A stretch of DNA of 15,043 bases from an uncultured Lachnospiraceae bacterium. GTDB lineage: Bacteria > Bacillota > Clostridia > Lachnospirales > Lachnospiraceae. Positions 1 through 8,068 of this stretch are shown here, piece after piece; within the stretch, counting starts at the first letter, position 1; every line of letters starts with the position of its first letter. Both the position numbers and the translations under genes were made by a program. Location: assembly GCA_937920345.1 (NCBI GenBank), contig CALGVA010000030.1, forward strand, positions 1 through 15,043. Reading direction: 5' to 3'. The notes beneath the pieces were generated by a model that was given only the letters and a program-made list of their open reading frames with translations, was not told where the DNA came from and did no database searches.

Positions 1-58
1 TCATACCCACAGCCGCTCGTCAATATCTTTTTGAAAAAATTTTAATTTATTTTTTCTC
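1..58 (-). promoter_or_regulatory. Partial promoter with UP-like element, reading out of the left edge
   Basis: On the minus strand a TTGACG -35-like hexamer lies at 18-23, directly preceded (24-58) by a very A/T-rich stretch with A and T tracts. Exactly 17 nt remain before the window ends, so a -10 would fall just outside and cannot be seen. A UP-like A/T block abutting a -35 is typical of strong stable-RNA promoters. With the promoter at 87-116 it would form a tandem P1/P2 arrangement. In B. subtilis the dnaX-yaaK-recR-bofA group is followed by rrnA, so an rRNA operon here is a reasonable inference. Confidence 0.4.
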
Positions 59-86
59 AGACTCTCTTTTTCGGCGGTGGACTTTT

Positions 87-116
87 ATTCTATCACCGCT
101 TCCTAACCTTTGTCAA
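87..116 (-). promoter_or_regulatory. Sigma-A-type promoter (P1) downstream of the cvpA-like gene
   Basis: Read on the minus strand there is a perfect TTGACA (111-116), an 18-nt spacer and TAGAAT (87-92). It starts about 33 nt after the stop of the CvpA-family gene and points out of the window. It therefore belongs to a gene beyond the left edge. A GCGGTG/CACCGC inverted repeat brackets the -10 region; it is not followed by a T tract on the minus strand, so I do not call it a terminator. Confidence 0.6.
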
Positions 117-130
117 GGAAGTTGTTGCAT

Positions 131-154
131 TTTTTGCTACAATTTTTGCTACAA
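131..154. repeat. Tandem 12-bp duplication at the 3' end of the cvpA-like gene
   Basis: TTTTTGCTACAA occurs twice head to tail (131-142 and 143-154). The second copy contains the stop codon of the CvpA-family gene. It is probably a local slippage duplication just past the coding end; no function is evident. Confidence 0.6.
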
Positions 155-538
155 AATATACACTCCCATATAATCCAGTACAAAATAAAGCAAATATGAG
201 AGCGCGCACGCTTCCACAGCCCCCATAACCGCCCCCATGACCTTATCAAGTCCGCCTATTACGGAAAGATTGCTCAGCGCCATAATCGGTTTGAAGACCA
301 GGCTGCACAGCCTGAAAACCGTACCGAGCAAGACAAGCCCGATCACGCACACGGTCAGCGTACTCATCGCTTTCGCGATATAGCTGGAAATTGCAAAGAA
401 TATAAGCGCCACACTAATCAGCGAAACAATCCCTGACAGGATCGTCACCACCTCCTTCATAATGCCGTTGTGAAATCCTCTTTTAATTCTCCAGACAAAT
501 ATCAGGAAGATGATAAACACAAAAATAAGTTTTGTCAT
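149..538 (-). CDS. CvpA-family integral membrane protein
   Basis: A 129-residue very hydrophobic protein with about four membrane segments. It shows the CvpA-like pattern of an N-terminal helix, a short positively charged turn (WRIKRGFHNG), a glycine- and serine-containing second helix, and a late segment with GGLDKVMGAVMGAVEA resembling the conserved G-x-x-D-x-x-x-G-x-x-x-G region of the family. CvpA proteins are named for colicin V production in E. coli; in Gram-positives their role is poorly defined and usually tied to the cell envelope. It is shorter than the common 160-180 residues but not visibly broken. The ribosome binding site before the ATG is weak. It is last in a likely operon with the LysM and DUF5711 genes, 47 nt after the latter. 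Confidence 0.75.
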   Translation of the reverse strand: MTKLIFVFIIFLIFVWRIKRGFHNGIMKEVVTILSGIVSLISVALIFFAISSYIAKAMSTLTVCVIGLVLLGTVFRLCSLVFKPIMALSNLSVIGGLDKVMGAVMGAVEACALSYLLYFVLDYMGVYIL

Positions 539-585
539 GTAAATCTCAGCTTTCTATTTCTATATATCTTTTGTTCCACGACGAT

Positions 586-1794
586 CTATTGCAGCTCGAT
601 CGTATCAATAGAATCAGGTGTCACCAGCATATAGCGGTACGGCGTACTCTGGGGTATCAGAACAAGTGTTGTCTTGTCAAAGCTGCCGCTGTACTTCTCC
701 GTCCCGTTACTCTTATAGATACAACATTCCGTTTCATTATATATAATGATCTGATCTTCATGGAAAATAATATCACTATACTCTATGTCAAAATAAATGG
801 ATTGTTTCAGTTCCGGCTGTCCGGACTTGTGATAGACATCCATCCGATATCTGCTGACGCCCTCGGTATCATTAAACACCAGTCCGACATAGTCCCCGCC
901 GTAATACACACTCTGTACGCTTTCATCAATCAGGCTCTCCAGCACAATAACCGGTTTCTGCGCACCGCCGTAAAGCATAATTCGGTTATCCGCCACTGCA
1001 AACGATGACCTGTTATCCAGAAATCTGGCATAAGGCACTACAGTATCCAGATAATCATACCCACTGGCATAATTGTTGGTACTGTTCTGTCCGACATCCC
1101 CGAAATTATAAAATGCAACACTTGATTTCATCCGCCCGCTGTCCACGAACAGATATGATACACAGACAATCGCCCCGTTTGGTGAGATCGCAACATTCAC
1201 CGGATACCCGCTGTCCTTCATTGTCGTACGGAAATACGCGAGTTCCTTCCCCTGAGAATCATACAAATAAATCCAGGTTGTGTCCGTATCATCCAGAACT
1301 GCCGCCACAACCCCCTTTGACGACACGCAGAAATCCCGCATCGGCTTGTTCACCGTGATGCTGCCCATCACTCCGCTGGTATCCATGACATAAATATTTC
1401 TGCCGTTATAATCACCTATCGCAACAACATTCTGGCATATGTCTACGATCGGGTTCTGCATTTCAAACGTCTGATTCCAGACCGCCTTGCCTTTAATGTC
1501 CATGCATCCCGCGCCATCCTTACTGTAAGTCAGCAGATGTCCCGCAAAAGGAAGCAGTCTAGAATCCTGCGTGATATTAATCTCCACGGAGGATATCTCA
1601 ACTGCCTGCGTATAGACCTTATTATTCCATTGAATATAGAATGCTGCTATGACCGCCGCAATCAAAACAACTATCAGTACCGCCCGATAGAAAACCGTAA
1701 ATTTGTGGCTTTTGATCCGCTCGCGATAATTAATCTTCGGTTTCTCGGATTCTCTCTCTTTTTTCTTTTTCAGGTAGTCCCTAACGTTAGTCAT
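586..1794 (-). CDS. DUF5711-family membrane-anchored beta-propeller-like protein
   Basis: A 402-residue protein. Residues 1-35 are highly charged (KKKKERESEK, then YRERIKSHK) and cytoplasmic; one membrane helix lies at about 36-54 (VLIVVLIAAVIAAF region); the remaining 350 residues are extracellular. That ectodomain is a series of short beta-strand repeats with WD/PQQ-like turns (for example DIKGKAVWNQTFEM and SPNGAIVCVSYLF), suggesting a propeller. The overall plan matches DUF5711, known from Clostridia and without a defined function. The ATG is preceded by a GAAGAGGA ribosome binding site. It sits 46 nt after the LysM gene and 47 nt before the CvpA-like gene, so co-transcription and an envelope role are inferred. 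Confidence 0.75.
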   Translation of the reverse strand: MTNVRDYLKKKKERESEKPKINYRERIKSHKFTVFYRAVLIVVLIAAVIAAFYIQWNNKVYTQAVEISSVEINITQDSRLLPFAGHLLTYSKDGAGCMDIKGKAVWNQTFEMQNPIVDICQNVVAIGDYNGRNIYVMDTSGVMGSITVNKPMRDFCVSSKGVVAAVLDDTDTTWIYLYDSQGKELAYFRTTMKDSGYPVNVAISPNGAIVCVSYLFVDSGRMKSSVAFYNFGDVGQNSTNNYASGYDYLDTVVPYARFLDNRSSFAVADNRIMLYGGAQKPVIVLESLIDESVQSVYYGGDYVGLVFNDTEGVSRYRMDVYHKSGQPELKQSIYFDIEYSDIIFHEDQIIIYNETECCIYKSNGTEKYSGSFDKTTLVLIPQSTPYRYMLVTPDSIDTIELQ

Positions 1795-1840
1795 ACGTTG
1801 TTCCTCTTCCCCACGGTAAATATAAATCAGGTCTGTCTGC

Positions 1841-3022
1841 TCAAGGCAGTATTATTTTCTGTCCGTCACGTATGCGGTCCGGATCGGTAATCTGGTTCAG
1901 TTCACATATCTTCTGCACATGATCAGTGTCTCCATAGATTTTCTGGCTGATCGTATAGAGGGTATCACCACGCTCAACCTTATAGTATCTCGCCACATTG
2001 CGGGAGAGCGCCTCCACTTCTTCCTGATCCTCTTGCGCCGCTTCAGACTGCTGTGTTTCTTCTCCTGATTCCTGTTCCGTTTCCCCGGTCTTCTGTTCCG
2101 TCTCAGTAGATTCCTGTCCTTCTGCCTTGTTATTGCCGGCAGATGTCTGTCCCTCCGCCTCATCTTGTCCGGTCGTGTCCGGCGTCTCTTCGCCGCTCAC
2201 TTCGGTCTCTTGCAATGCCGCCCTGTTTTCAGATTCCCAGCCTTCTTCCTGACCGACAGCGTCCTCCGTTGTCTCCTTCTGTCCGGAGTTCTCGAGCGCT
2301 GCCAGTTTCAAGACATCTTCATCCTGTGACGGGTCACGTCTGGCCACAATATCTTTCTGCTCACTCCCCGTCTGCCCCGTTTGTTCGGCCTCCTGATTTT
2401 CCATCGCAAAGAAAACTTCTGTTGCCGACTGGTTCAACTGCTGCATTTTATCATAACTGTTTGTGGAGTTAATTACGATAGCAATCAATATCACGAGAAT
2501 AGCACTAAGCTGAACAGAGATAGCGCTGTGAGATATCTGTCTGTGCGGGGCGTTCTGCGGCATGATTCCGGATGACGCGCCCCGCTCTTTCATTCTGTCT
2601 GCTCCGATATTTTTATCCGGTTCGGCCGAACTGCTTTCTTTTGTCCGGCTGTTATTTCCTTCTTTCCGCTCAATCAGGTACGTCTGCATCTGTGCGTTAT
2701 CCTGATAGAAAGCATCGTATCCCTTTACCTCATAAAGCTCCGTCTCTTCCCGCACCAGAAACACAGGTCCCGCCTGCGTCAGACGACAGCCGATCTCTTC
2801 CAGCAGACTGTATTTGTCAAATACCGCCAGATGTTTATCCCTGCCAACACCATATATTGTGTATTTTCTGCCATATTTTTCTTTGAATCCGTAAAAATAA
2901 AGTTCTGACAGCTCTAATGTCCCTGTTTCCTCTTTCAGAAAAGACAGCACATAATCCTCCACATAGATCTCGTACTTCTCTTCTTTTCCTCCTTTGTGAA
3001 TGATGATTGATGACTGTCTCAT
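1841..3022 (-). CDS. Membrane protein with acidic linker and C-terminal LysM domain
   Basis: A 393-residue protein in three parts. Residues 1 to about 125 form an unrecognised N-terminal domain (contains KYTIYGVGRDKHLAV), probably cytoplasmic. A single membrane helix follows at about 167-187 (LSAILVILIAIVINS). About 150 extracellular residues rich in Glu, Gln, Thr and Ser lead to a C-terminal LysM of about 45 residues (YYKVERGDTLYTISQKIYGD, then DRIRDGQKIILP). LysM binds peptidoglycan N-acetylglucosamine, so the protein probably tethers membrane to wall, with the acidic linker as a spacer. An in-frame GTG lies at 3031, but the ATG at 3022 has GGAG eight bases upstream and is preferred. It is first of the LysM-DUF5711-CvpA cluster. 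Confidence 0.8.
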   Translation of the reverse strand: MRQSSIIIHKGGKEEKYEIYVEDYVLSFLKEETGTLELSELYFYGFKEKYGRKYTIYGVGRDKHLAVFDKYSLLEEIGCRLTQAGPVFLVREETELYEVKGYDAFYQDNAQMQTYLIERKEGNNSRTKESSSAEPDKNIGADRMKERGASSGIMPQNAPHRQISHSAISVQLSAILVILIAIVINSTNSYDKMQQLNQSATEVFFAMENQEAEQTGQTGSEQKDIVARRDPSQDEDVLKLAALENSGQKETTEDAVGQEEGWESENRAALQETEVSGEETPDTTGQDEAEGQTSAGNNKAEGQESTETEQKTGETEQESGEETQQSEAAQEDQEEVEALSRNVARYYKVERGDTLYTISQKIYGDTDHVQKICELNQITDPDRIRDGQKIILP

Positions 3023-3090
3023 TACATTCACTCCATTCCGAAGATCGGTAAGCGGATCGCCTTCCCGCCGCTTTGTGACTCTATGGAATT

Positions 3091-3099
3091 ACTATAGCA
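3091..3099 (-). promoter_or_regulatory. Extended -10 promoter for the LysM-DUF5711-CvpA cluster
   Basis: In the 150-nt gap between the galM stop and the LysM gene, the minus strand reads TGCTATAGT, an extended -10 motif. No convincing -35 lies 17 nt upstream, as is common with extended -10 promoters. Predicted transcription starts roughly 60 nt before the LysM ATG. I see no convincing galM terminator in this gap. Confidence 0.4.
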
Positions 3100-3175
3100 T
3101 GTCTTATGTGCAGAATATGGCAAAATGCGCGGTGCATTATATGAGAAATAAAGATACAGGAGGATAGCAGGCTAT

Positions 3176-4216
3176 TTACACAAACTGATAAATTGTCACG
3201 AAATCATAATCTTTTCCAGGTCCGAATACCGACTGCGGAAAATCCGGATGGTGAATGTTGTCCGGATAGAACTGTGTCTCCAGGCAAAATCCGCTGCGCG
3301 GTCCGTATACGGCGTTCTCCTTGCCGTTTTCCTTACCGATACAGTTGCCTGCATAGAACTGCACGCCGGGCAGACTGGTGAATACTTTCATCTTCCTGCC
3401 GCTTGCAGGATCTTCCGCTTCAGCGATCTCACGTACCGTACCATCGGCGCCGTCAATCACAAAATTGTGATCGTATCCCTGCCCGATCTTCAGCTGTTCA
3501 CAGTCAGCATTGATATCCTGTCCGATCGGTTTCTTCTTCGTAAAATCCATGGGCGTTCCCTCCACCGGCACAATCTGTCCCGTAGGAATCGCGCCCGGAA
3601 CCACCGGCGTGTAACAGGATGCATTGATCTGCAGCAAATGATTCTCAATCCGCCCCGCTTTATGCCCGGATAAATTAAAATACGTATGGTTCGTCATGTT
3701 TATGATCGTATCCGCATCCGCCGAAGCATGATAGTTCAGCTTCAGCGCATTATCATCTGACAAATGATAGGACATCCTGACTTTCTTATTGCCGGGAAAT
3801 CCCATTTCCCCGTCTTTACCTTCCAGCGAGAGGGTTATGCCGTTCTCTTCCTCTGTTACATCCCAGACACGTTTATGGTATCCGTCTTCCATATGACTGT
3901 GCAGATTGTTCTCTCCGTCATTGGCATCGATTTCATAATGTCTGCCGCCAAGCTCGAAACCCGCACCGCCGATCCGGTTGGCACTCGGTCCGATCGTGGC
4001 CCCGAAGAAATTGCTGTTGCCGTAATAGTCTTCCAGCGTCTCATATCCCAGAACCACATCTGTAAGATTCCCATCTTTATCCGGCACGAGCAGACTCACC
4101 AGATTGGCGCCGAAGTTAATAATTTTCGCCTGCATACCATTTGCATTCGTCAATGTATATGCATATACCTCTTCTCCGCTTCTCGCTGTTCCGAATTTCT
4201 CTTTTAATACCCCCAT
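3176..4216 (-). CDS. galM: Galactose mutarotase (aldose 1-epimerase)
   Basis: A 346-residue cytoplasmic enzyme that interconverts alpha and beta anomers of galactose and glucose, feeding the Leloir pathway. Family hallmarks: NNLHSH at about 103-108, whose first His (106) matches the substrate-binding histidine; NMTNHTYFNLSGH at about 173-185, with the catalytic-acid histidine at 177; and CLETQFYPDN with the catalytic-base Glu at 313. Length fits the family. An in-frame ATG at 4234 exists, but the ATG at 4216 has a GGAGG five bases upstream and is the better start. It lies 50 nt after recR without a clear terminator or promoter between, so it may be the last gene of the pfk-dnaX-ybaB-recR unit. 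No other gal gene is in the window. Confidence 0.9.
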   Translation of the reverse strand: MGVLKEKFGTARSGEEVYAYTLTNANGMQAKIINFGANLVSLLVPDKDGNLTDVVLGYETLEDYYGNSNFFGATIGPSANRIGGAGFELGGRHYEIDANDGENNLHSHMEDGYHKRVWDVTEEENGITLSLEGKDGEMGFPGNKKVRMSYHLSDDNALKLNYHASADADTIINMTNHTYFNLSGHKAGRIENHLLQINASCYTPVVPGAIPTGQIVPVEGTPMDFTKKKPIGQDINADCEQLKIGQGYDHNFVIDGADGTVREIAEAEDPASGRKMKVFTSLPGVQFYAGNCIGKENGKENAVYGPRSGFCLETQFYPDNIHHPDFPQSVFGPGKDYDFVTIYQFV

Positions 4217-4266
4217 CTCTGCCTCCGTTTCCATACATTCACAATTTCCACAAAGCCCTCTGTAGG

Positions 4267-4863
4267 CTACAACTCCACTCTTCCTTCCAGCGCCCGCAGC
4301 AACGTGACCTCGTCTATATATTCCAGATCACCGCCTACCGGCACGCCGCTGGCAATTCTCGTCACTCTGATCCCCGTAGGTTTAATCAGTTTACTGATAT
4401 ACATTGCCGTCGTCTCGCCCTCCAGGCTGGAATTCGTGGCAATGATCACCTCATTCACATCACCTTCCAGACGCTGCATAAGTTCTTTCAGTCTGATATC
4501 ATTCGGTCCGATCCCCAGCATGGGCGATATTGCCCCGTGAAGCACATGATAGACGCCGCCGTATTTGCCGGTTTTCTCGTATGCGGCCAGATCCCTTGCA
4601 TTTTCCACTACCATGATCGTACTGTGATCCCTGTTGGCATTTGCACAGACGGGACACATATCCCGGTCCGTCAGCGTGTAGCATTCCTGACAATACCGCA
4701 CATTCTCTTTGGCCTCCACAATCGCGCTCGCCAGCCGCTCCACTCTGGCCCGCGGCATATTGATCAGATGAAAAGCAAGCCTCTGAGCCGATTTAGAACC
4801 AATGCCCGGAAGCCCCGCCAATTCCTCTATTAATTTGTTAATATGACCGCTGTACAGTTCCAT
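4267..4863 (-). CDS. recR: Recombination mediator RecR
   Basis: A 198-residue protein of the RecFOR system, which loads RecA at single-strand gaps. Order of parts: an N-terminal helix-hairpin-helix (LPGIGSKSAQRLAFHL, residues 18-33), a four-cysteine zinc finger (C58, C61, C70, C73: CQECYTLTDRDMCPVC), a Toprim domain starting with IMVVENARD and including ATNSSLEGETTAMYI, and a C-terminal Walker-B-like strand with IASGVPVGGDLEYID. Length is typical. Its ATG shares one base with the ybaB TGA stop (TGATG), so translation is probably coupled. The dnaX-ybaB-recR order is widely conserved in bacteria. Confidence 0.97.
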   Translation of the reverse strand: MELYSGHINKLIEELAGLPGIGSKSAQRLAFHLINMPRARVERLASAIVEAKENVRYCQECYTLTDRDMCPVCANANRDHSTIMVVENARDLAAYEKTGKYGGVYHVLHGAISPMLGIGPNDIRLKELMQRLEGDVNEVIIATNSSLEGETTAMYISKLIKPTGIRVTRIASGVPVGGDLEYIDEVTLLRALEGRVEL

Positions 4864-5210
4864 CAGAACGGGAATCCTCCGCCAAGACCGCCGGTCATCT
4901 TATTCATGATCTCGGCATTTGCCTCTTCCGCCATGCGCAGCGCCTCGTTTGCTGCCGCCATCACAAGATCCTCCAGCATTTCGATGTCATCGGGATCTAC
5001 CACTTCTTCAGACAGTTTCACCTTCGTGATCTCTTTGCCGCCCGTTACGGTCACCTCCACCGCACCGCCGCCTGCCTTTGCGACAAATTCCTTCGTCTCC
5101 AGTTCCTTCTGACTCTCCTCCATCTGACGCTGCATCCGCTGCGCCTGTTTCATCAGATTGCTCATGTTTCCCGGCATACCGCCGCCCGGAAATCCTCCAC
5201 GTTTTGCCAT
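4863..5210 (-). CDS. YbaB/EbfC-family nucleoid-associated protein
   Basis: A 115-residue DNA-binding protein. It has a glycine-rich N-terminus (GGFPGGGMPGNM), a long helix with NLMKQAQRMQRQMEESQKEL, the family core GGGAVEVTVTG, and the VDPDDIEMLEDLVMAAANEA helix, ending in a glycine-rich tail. YbaB proteins form tweezer-like dimers that bind DNA. It lies between dnaX (19 nt upstream) and recR (1-nt overlap), the classic position. The ribosome binding site AAGGAGCGGG lies in the short gap after dnaX. Identification is secure; the precise cellular role is not established. Confidence 0.95.
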   Translation of the reverse strand: MAKRGGFPGGGMPGNMSNLMKQAQRMQRQMEESQKELETKEFVAKAGGGAVEVTVTGGKEITKVKLSEEVVDPDDIEMLEDLVMAAANEALRMAEEANAEIMNKMTGGLGGGFPF

Positions 5211-5229
5211 AATATTTTCCCGCTCCTTT

Positions 5230-6825
5230 TTACTCGTCTTCCTCTACTTCAATATCCATATGGATTACCTGGCTTAAGTCCACATAGTTCTGTACAAAAG
5301 TATTCCTGTCCGGGACGCTCTGGATCGTCACCTCGATCTCTTTACCGACGGCCTCCGACAAGATCTGCACAAGCTGTTCTTTATGCCCCTCCTGCTTCAG
5401 GAAATAGTCCGACGCAAGCCCGTCTTCCACCACGATCATCAGCGTATTATCTCCGCCGAGGCTTAAGCCCGCGTCTTTCAAATACTGTTTCATCGGCATG
5501 GAAGTCTGCCCTACGATCACCGCCCACCTGTCAACCACCGCCTGTACGTCCTCAGGAATCGCTTTCGGCAGCGGCAGACGTTCTTTCGGTGAACCGGCTG
5601 CCGTCATAGACGAACCGCCGGCACCTGCCGCCTCGCCGGAATATCCCCCGCCCGCGGGCATAAACGCTATCCCGCTCTCTATCTTTTCCTCCAGTGCTCT
5701 GACCCGCTCCGTCACGGACTCATAATCGTTCTCCATGTCCGGCCGGCACAGCTTGATCAGTGCGATCTCAATCAAAATGCGTTTCTGTGCCGCATACTTG
5801 ATCTGTCCTGACAATTCTGAAAAGATGCGGATATAACGCATGATCGCATCGACCCCCGTCATGTCCGCCTCTTCCCGCAGTCTGGCAAGATTATCCGATG
5901 AAACGTCGATCACATCCTCTATATTATCAGAAGATTTAACCAGCAGAAGGTTACGCAGATACCAAGTGAAGTCCGTCACATACTGGGTAAGCTCCCTTCC
6001 CTGCATCACGATCTCCTCTAAAAGCCCGATACAGCCTGTCACATTCCGCTCCAGCACATGCCTGAACAGCCTGCCGAACACCTCTGTGTCCACCGCCCCA
6101 AGTACATCCAGCACTTTATCATATGTCAGTTCCTGCCCGAAATGAAATGCAATACACTGATCCAGAAGACTGAGCGCATCACGCATGGAACCGTCCGCAG
6201 TCTTTGCCACATAACGGAGCGCTTTCTCCTCGACCTGAATCTGTTCTGCGTCCATCAGTTCACGCAGTCTGTCGCTAATCGTGTCGATCGTAATCCGTCT
6301 GAAATCATATCTCTGGCAGCGCGACATAATGGTGATCGGTATCTTGTGTACTTCCGTGGTCGCCAGAATGAAGATCACGTAGGACGGCGGCTCTTCTAAT
6401 GTCTTGAGAAGCGCATTGAAGGCTCCTATAGAAAGCATATGAACCTCGTCAATAATGTAAACTTTATACTTACCTTCCGCCGGAGAATAAGATACCTCAT
6501 CCACGATCTCGCGGATGTTATCGACCCCGTTATTAGAAGCGGCATCGATCTCAATGACATTCATGCTTGCCCCGGCCGCGATCGCTTTACATGCCGCACA
6601 CTCTCCACACGGGCTTCCCTCTACGGGATGCTCACAGTTGACTGCTTTCGCAAAGATCTTGGCGATCGTAGTCTTACCTGTTCCGCGTGTCCCGCAGAAC
6701 AGGTAAGCATGACCGATTCGTTCTGTCTTTATTTGATTTCTGAGTGTCGTAACAATATGTTCCTGTCCCTTCACATCCTCGAAACAGTTCGGACGAAACT
6801 TACGATATAGCGCTGTATAAGACAT
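5230..6825 (-). CDS. dnaX: DNA polymerase III subunit gamma/tau
   Basis: A 531-residue clamp-loader ATPase of the replicative polymerase. Seen: Walker A GTRGTGKT at 45-52; zinc module with C64, C73, C76 and C79; Walker B IIDEVHM at about 124-130; sensor-1 region ILATTEVHK at about 153-161; the SRC motif at 168-170 with the arginine finger; then the lid and collar domains. A Gly/Ala/Ser-rich hinge near 395-415 precedes a tau-like C-terminal domain and a very acidic tail (DIEVEEDE). I see no A-rich slippery heptamer of the E. coli kind in the gene, so only the full-length product is expected. TAGGAGAA precedes the ATG in the 11-nt gap after pfk, so the two genes are very likely co-transcribed. 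Confidence 0.97.
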   Translation of the reverse strand: MSYTALYRKFRPNCFEDVKGQEHIVTTLRNQIKTERIGHAYLFCGTRGTGKTTIAKIFAKAVNCEHPVEGSPCGECAACKAIAAGASMNVIEIDAASNNGVDNIREIVDEVSYSPAEGKYKVYIIDEVHMLSIGAFNALLKTLEEPPSYVIFILATTEVHKIPITIMSRCQRYDFRRITIDTISDRLRELMDAEQIQVEEKALRYVAKTADGSMRDALSLLDQCIAFHFGQELTYDKVLDVLGAVDTEVFGRLFRHVLERNVTGCIGLLEEIVMQGRELTQYVTDFTWYLRNLLLVKSSDNIEDVIDVSSDNLARLREEADMTGVDAIMRYIRIFSELSGQIKYAAQKRILIEIALIKLCRPDMENDYESVTERVRALEEKIESGIAFMPAGGGYSGEAAGAGGSSMTAAGSPKERLPLPKAIPEDVQAVVDRWAVIVGQTSMPMKQYLKDAGLSLGGDNTLMIVVEDGLASDYFLKQEGHKEQLVQILSEAVGKEIEVTIQSVPDRNTFVQNYVDLSQVIHMDIEVEEDE

Positions 6826-6836
6826 TACTTCTCCTA

Positions 6837-7910
6837 TTAATCACCGAAACTGATACCTACCATCTTCGCCTCCCGCACGATCGTCGCATCCGGCGATACC
6901 ATCTTCAGCTTGCCCGCCACTTCCTCAAGGGGCACTCTGACGATCTCTCTGTTCTTATAGCCTACCATAAATCCGTATTCGCCCTGCAGAATCAGTTTAC
7001 CCGCCTCTGCCCCCAGTCTGGTGGCAAACACACGGTCATACGGACAGGGGCTTCCTCCACGCTGGGTATGCCCCGGCACGGTAACTCTCACTTCCTTGCC
7101 GCTCTTCTTCTGTATCTGATCTGCAATCTCATAAGAAACGGAAGGATACGCATAATTTTTCATCTTTTCTTTATATTCTTTCTTGGAGAGCTTGGCGTCT
7201 GCTTTAGAAATCGCTCCCTCCGCCACCGCCATGATAGTAAATCTGGAACCTCTCGCCTCGCGCTCGTTGATCGCCTTGATCACTTTATCTATATCATAGG
7301 GAATCTCAGGAATCAGAATAATATCCGCGCCGCCTGCCATACCGGCATTCAGTGTCAGCCATCCTACCTTATGTCCCATTACTTCCACAATAAAAATCCG
7401 TCCGTGGGAAGATGCTGTTGTATGGATACAGTCAATACAGTCCGTTGCAATGTTTACCGCACTCTGGAAGCCGAATGTCATATCCGTACCCCACAGATCA
7501 TTATCAATCGTCTTCGGAAGCGTAATCACATTGAGTCCTTCCTCACGGAGCAGGTTTGCTGTCTTGTGCGTACCGTTACCACCCAGGATCACCATACAGT
7601 CTAACTTCAGCTTATAATAATTCTGTTTCATCGCTTCCACTTTATCGAGTCCGTTTTCATCCGGCTCGCGCATCAATTTAAAAGGAGTTCTGGAACTGCC
7701 GAGAATCGTACCGCCTTTCGTCAGGATGCCTGCGAAATCGTGACCTGTCAGCATACGGAAGTCACCGTAGATCAATCCCTTATAGCCATCCAGAAAACCG
7801 TATATCTCAACATCTTCTCCGCTGCATGACAGACATTTCACTACGCCGCGCATGGCCGCGTTCAGTGCCTGACAATCTCCACCACTGGTCAACAAACCTA
7901 TTCTTTTCAT
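6837..7910 (-). CDS. 6-phosphofructokinase, mixed-substrate (group III-like) type
   Basis: A 357-residue glycolytic kinase phosphorylating fructose 6-phosphate. Motifs: RIGLLTSGGDCQALNAAMRG at the N-terminus; GGNGT at 110-114; PKTIDND at 132-138 with catalytic Asp136; SSHGRIFIVEVMG; and PGHTQRGGSPCPYDR near residue 290. Position 113 is Gly (as in ATP enzymes) while position 133 is Lys (as in pyrophosphate enzymes, where ATP enzymes such as E. coli PfkA have Gly124). This combination is known in the mixed-substrate group, so the phosphoryl donor cannot be decided from sequence. An in-frame upstream start at 7961 is less likely than the ATG at 7910, which has AAGGAGGG at ideal spacing. First gene of the dnaX-ybaB-recR unit. 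Confidence 0.92.
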   Translation of the reverse strand: MKRIGLLTSGGDCQALNAAMRGVVKCLSCSGEDVEIYGFLDGYKGLIYGDFRMLTGHDFAGILTKGGTILGSSRTPFKLMREPDENGLDKVEAMKQNYYKLKLDCMVILGGNGTHKTANLLREEGLNVITLPKTIDNDLWGTDMTFGFQSAVNIATDCIDCIHTTASSHGRIFIVEVMGHKVGWLTLNAGMAGGADIILIPEIPYDIDKVIKAINEREARGSRFTIMAVAEGAISKADAKLSKKEYKEKMKNYAYPSVSYEIADQIQKKSGKEVRVTVPGHTQRGGSPCPYDRVFATRLGAEAGKLILQGEYGFMVGYKNREIVRVPLEEVAGKLKMVSPDATIVREAKMVGISFGD

Positions 7911-7953
7911 CGTGATCCCTCCTTGATATTCTGTTACATAAAGCAAAAGCATG

Positions 7954-8068
7954 CGCTGCACTCTGACAAATTTGCCTGCCTGCTGCCGTCTTGCCGCGCT
8001 GCTAGCTCGCCTCCGCTCTGCTGCGGCTCGCTCACGGGCTTCGCCCTATCACGCTGCACTCTGACAAA
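7954..8068. repeat. Duplicated 17-bp repeat with GC-rich palindromes in the pfk leader
   Basis: CGCTGCACTCTGACAAA occurs exactly at 7954-7970 and 8052-8068. Beyond each copy similarity continues in degenerate form (CTGCTGCCGTCTTG at 7980-7993 against CTGCTAGCAGCCGTTTTG at 8074-8091), so the unit is about 40 bp. The DNA between holds GC-rich self-complementary pieces, including GGGC-TTC-GCCC at 8036-8046 and a CTCGC/GCGAG-like stretch near 8003-8033. This resembles REP-type or small palindromic dispersed elements. It lies wholly inside the predicted 5' leader of the pfk operon. Confidence 0.5.

Noticed and set aside
3121..3140. AATGC/GCATT hairpin as galM terminator
   Set aside because: Only 5 bp with a short T run; stability too low.
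5230..6825. Programmed frameshift in dnaX making a short gamma form
   Set aside because: No A-rich slippery heptamer with a following hairpin was found in the gene.
7911..7961. Upstream start of phosphofructokinase (17 more residues)
   Set aside because: The added residues resemble no PFK N-terminus, overlap the repeat element, and the internal ATG at 7910 has a near-perfect AAGGAGGG.
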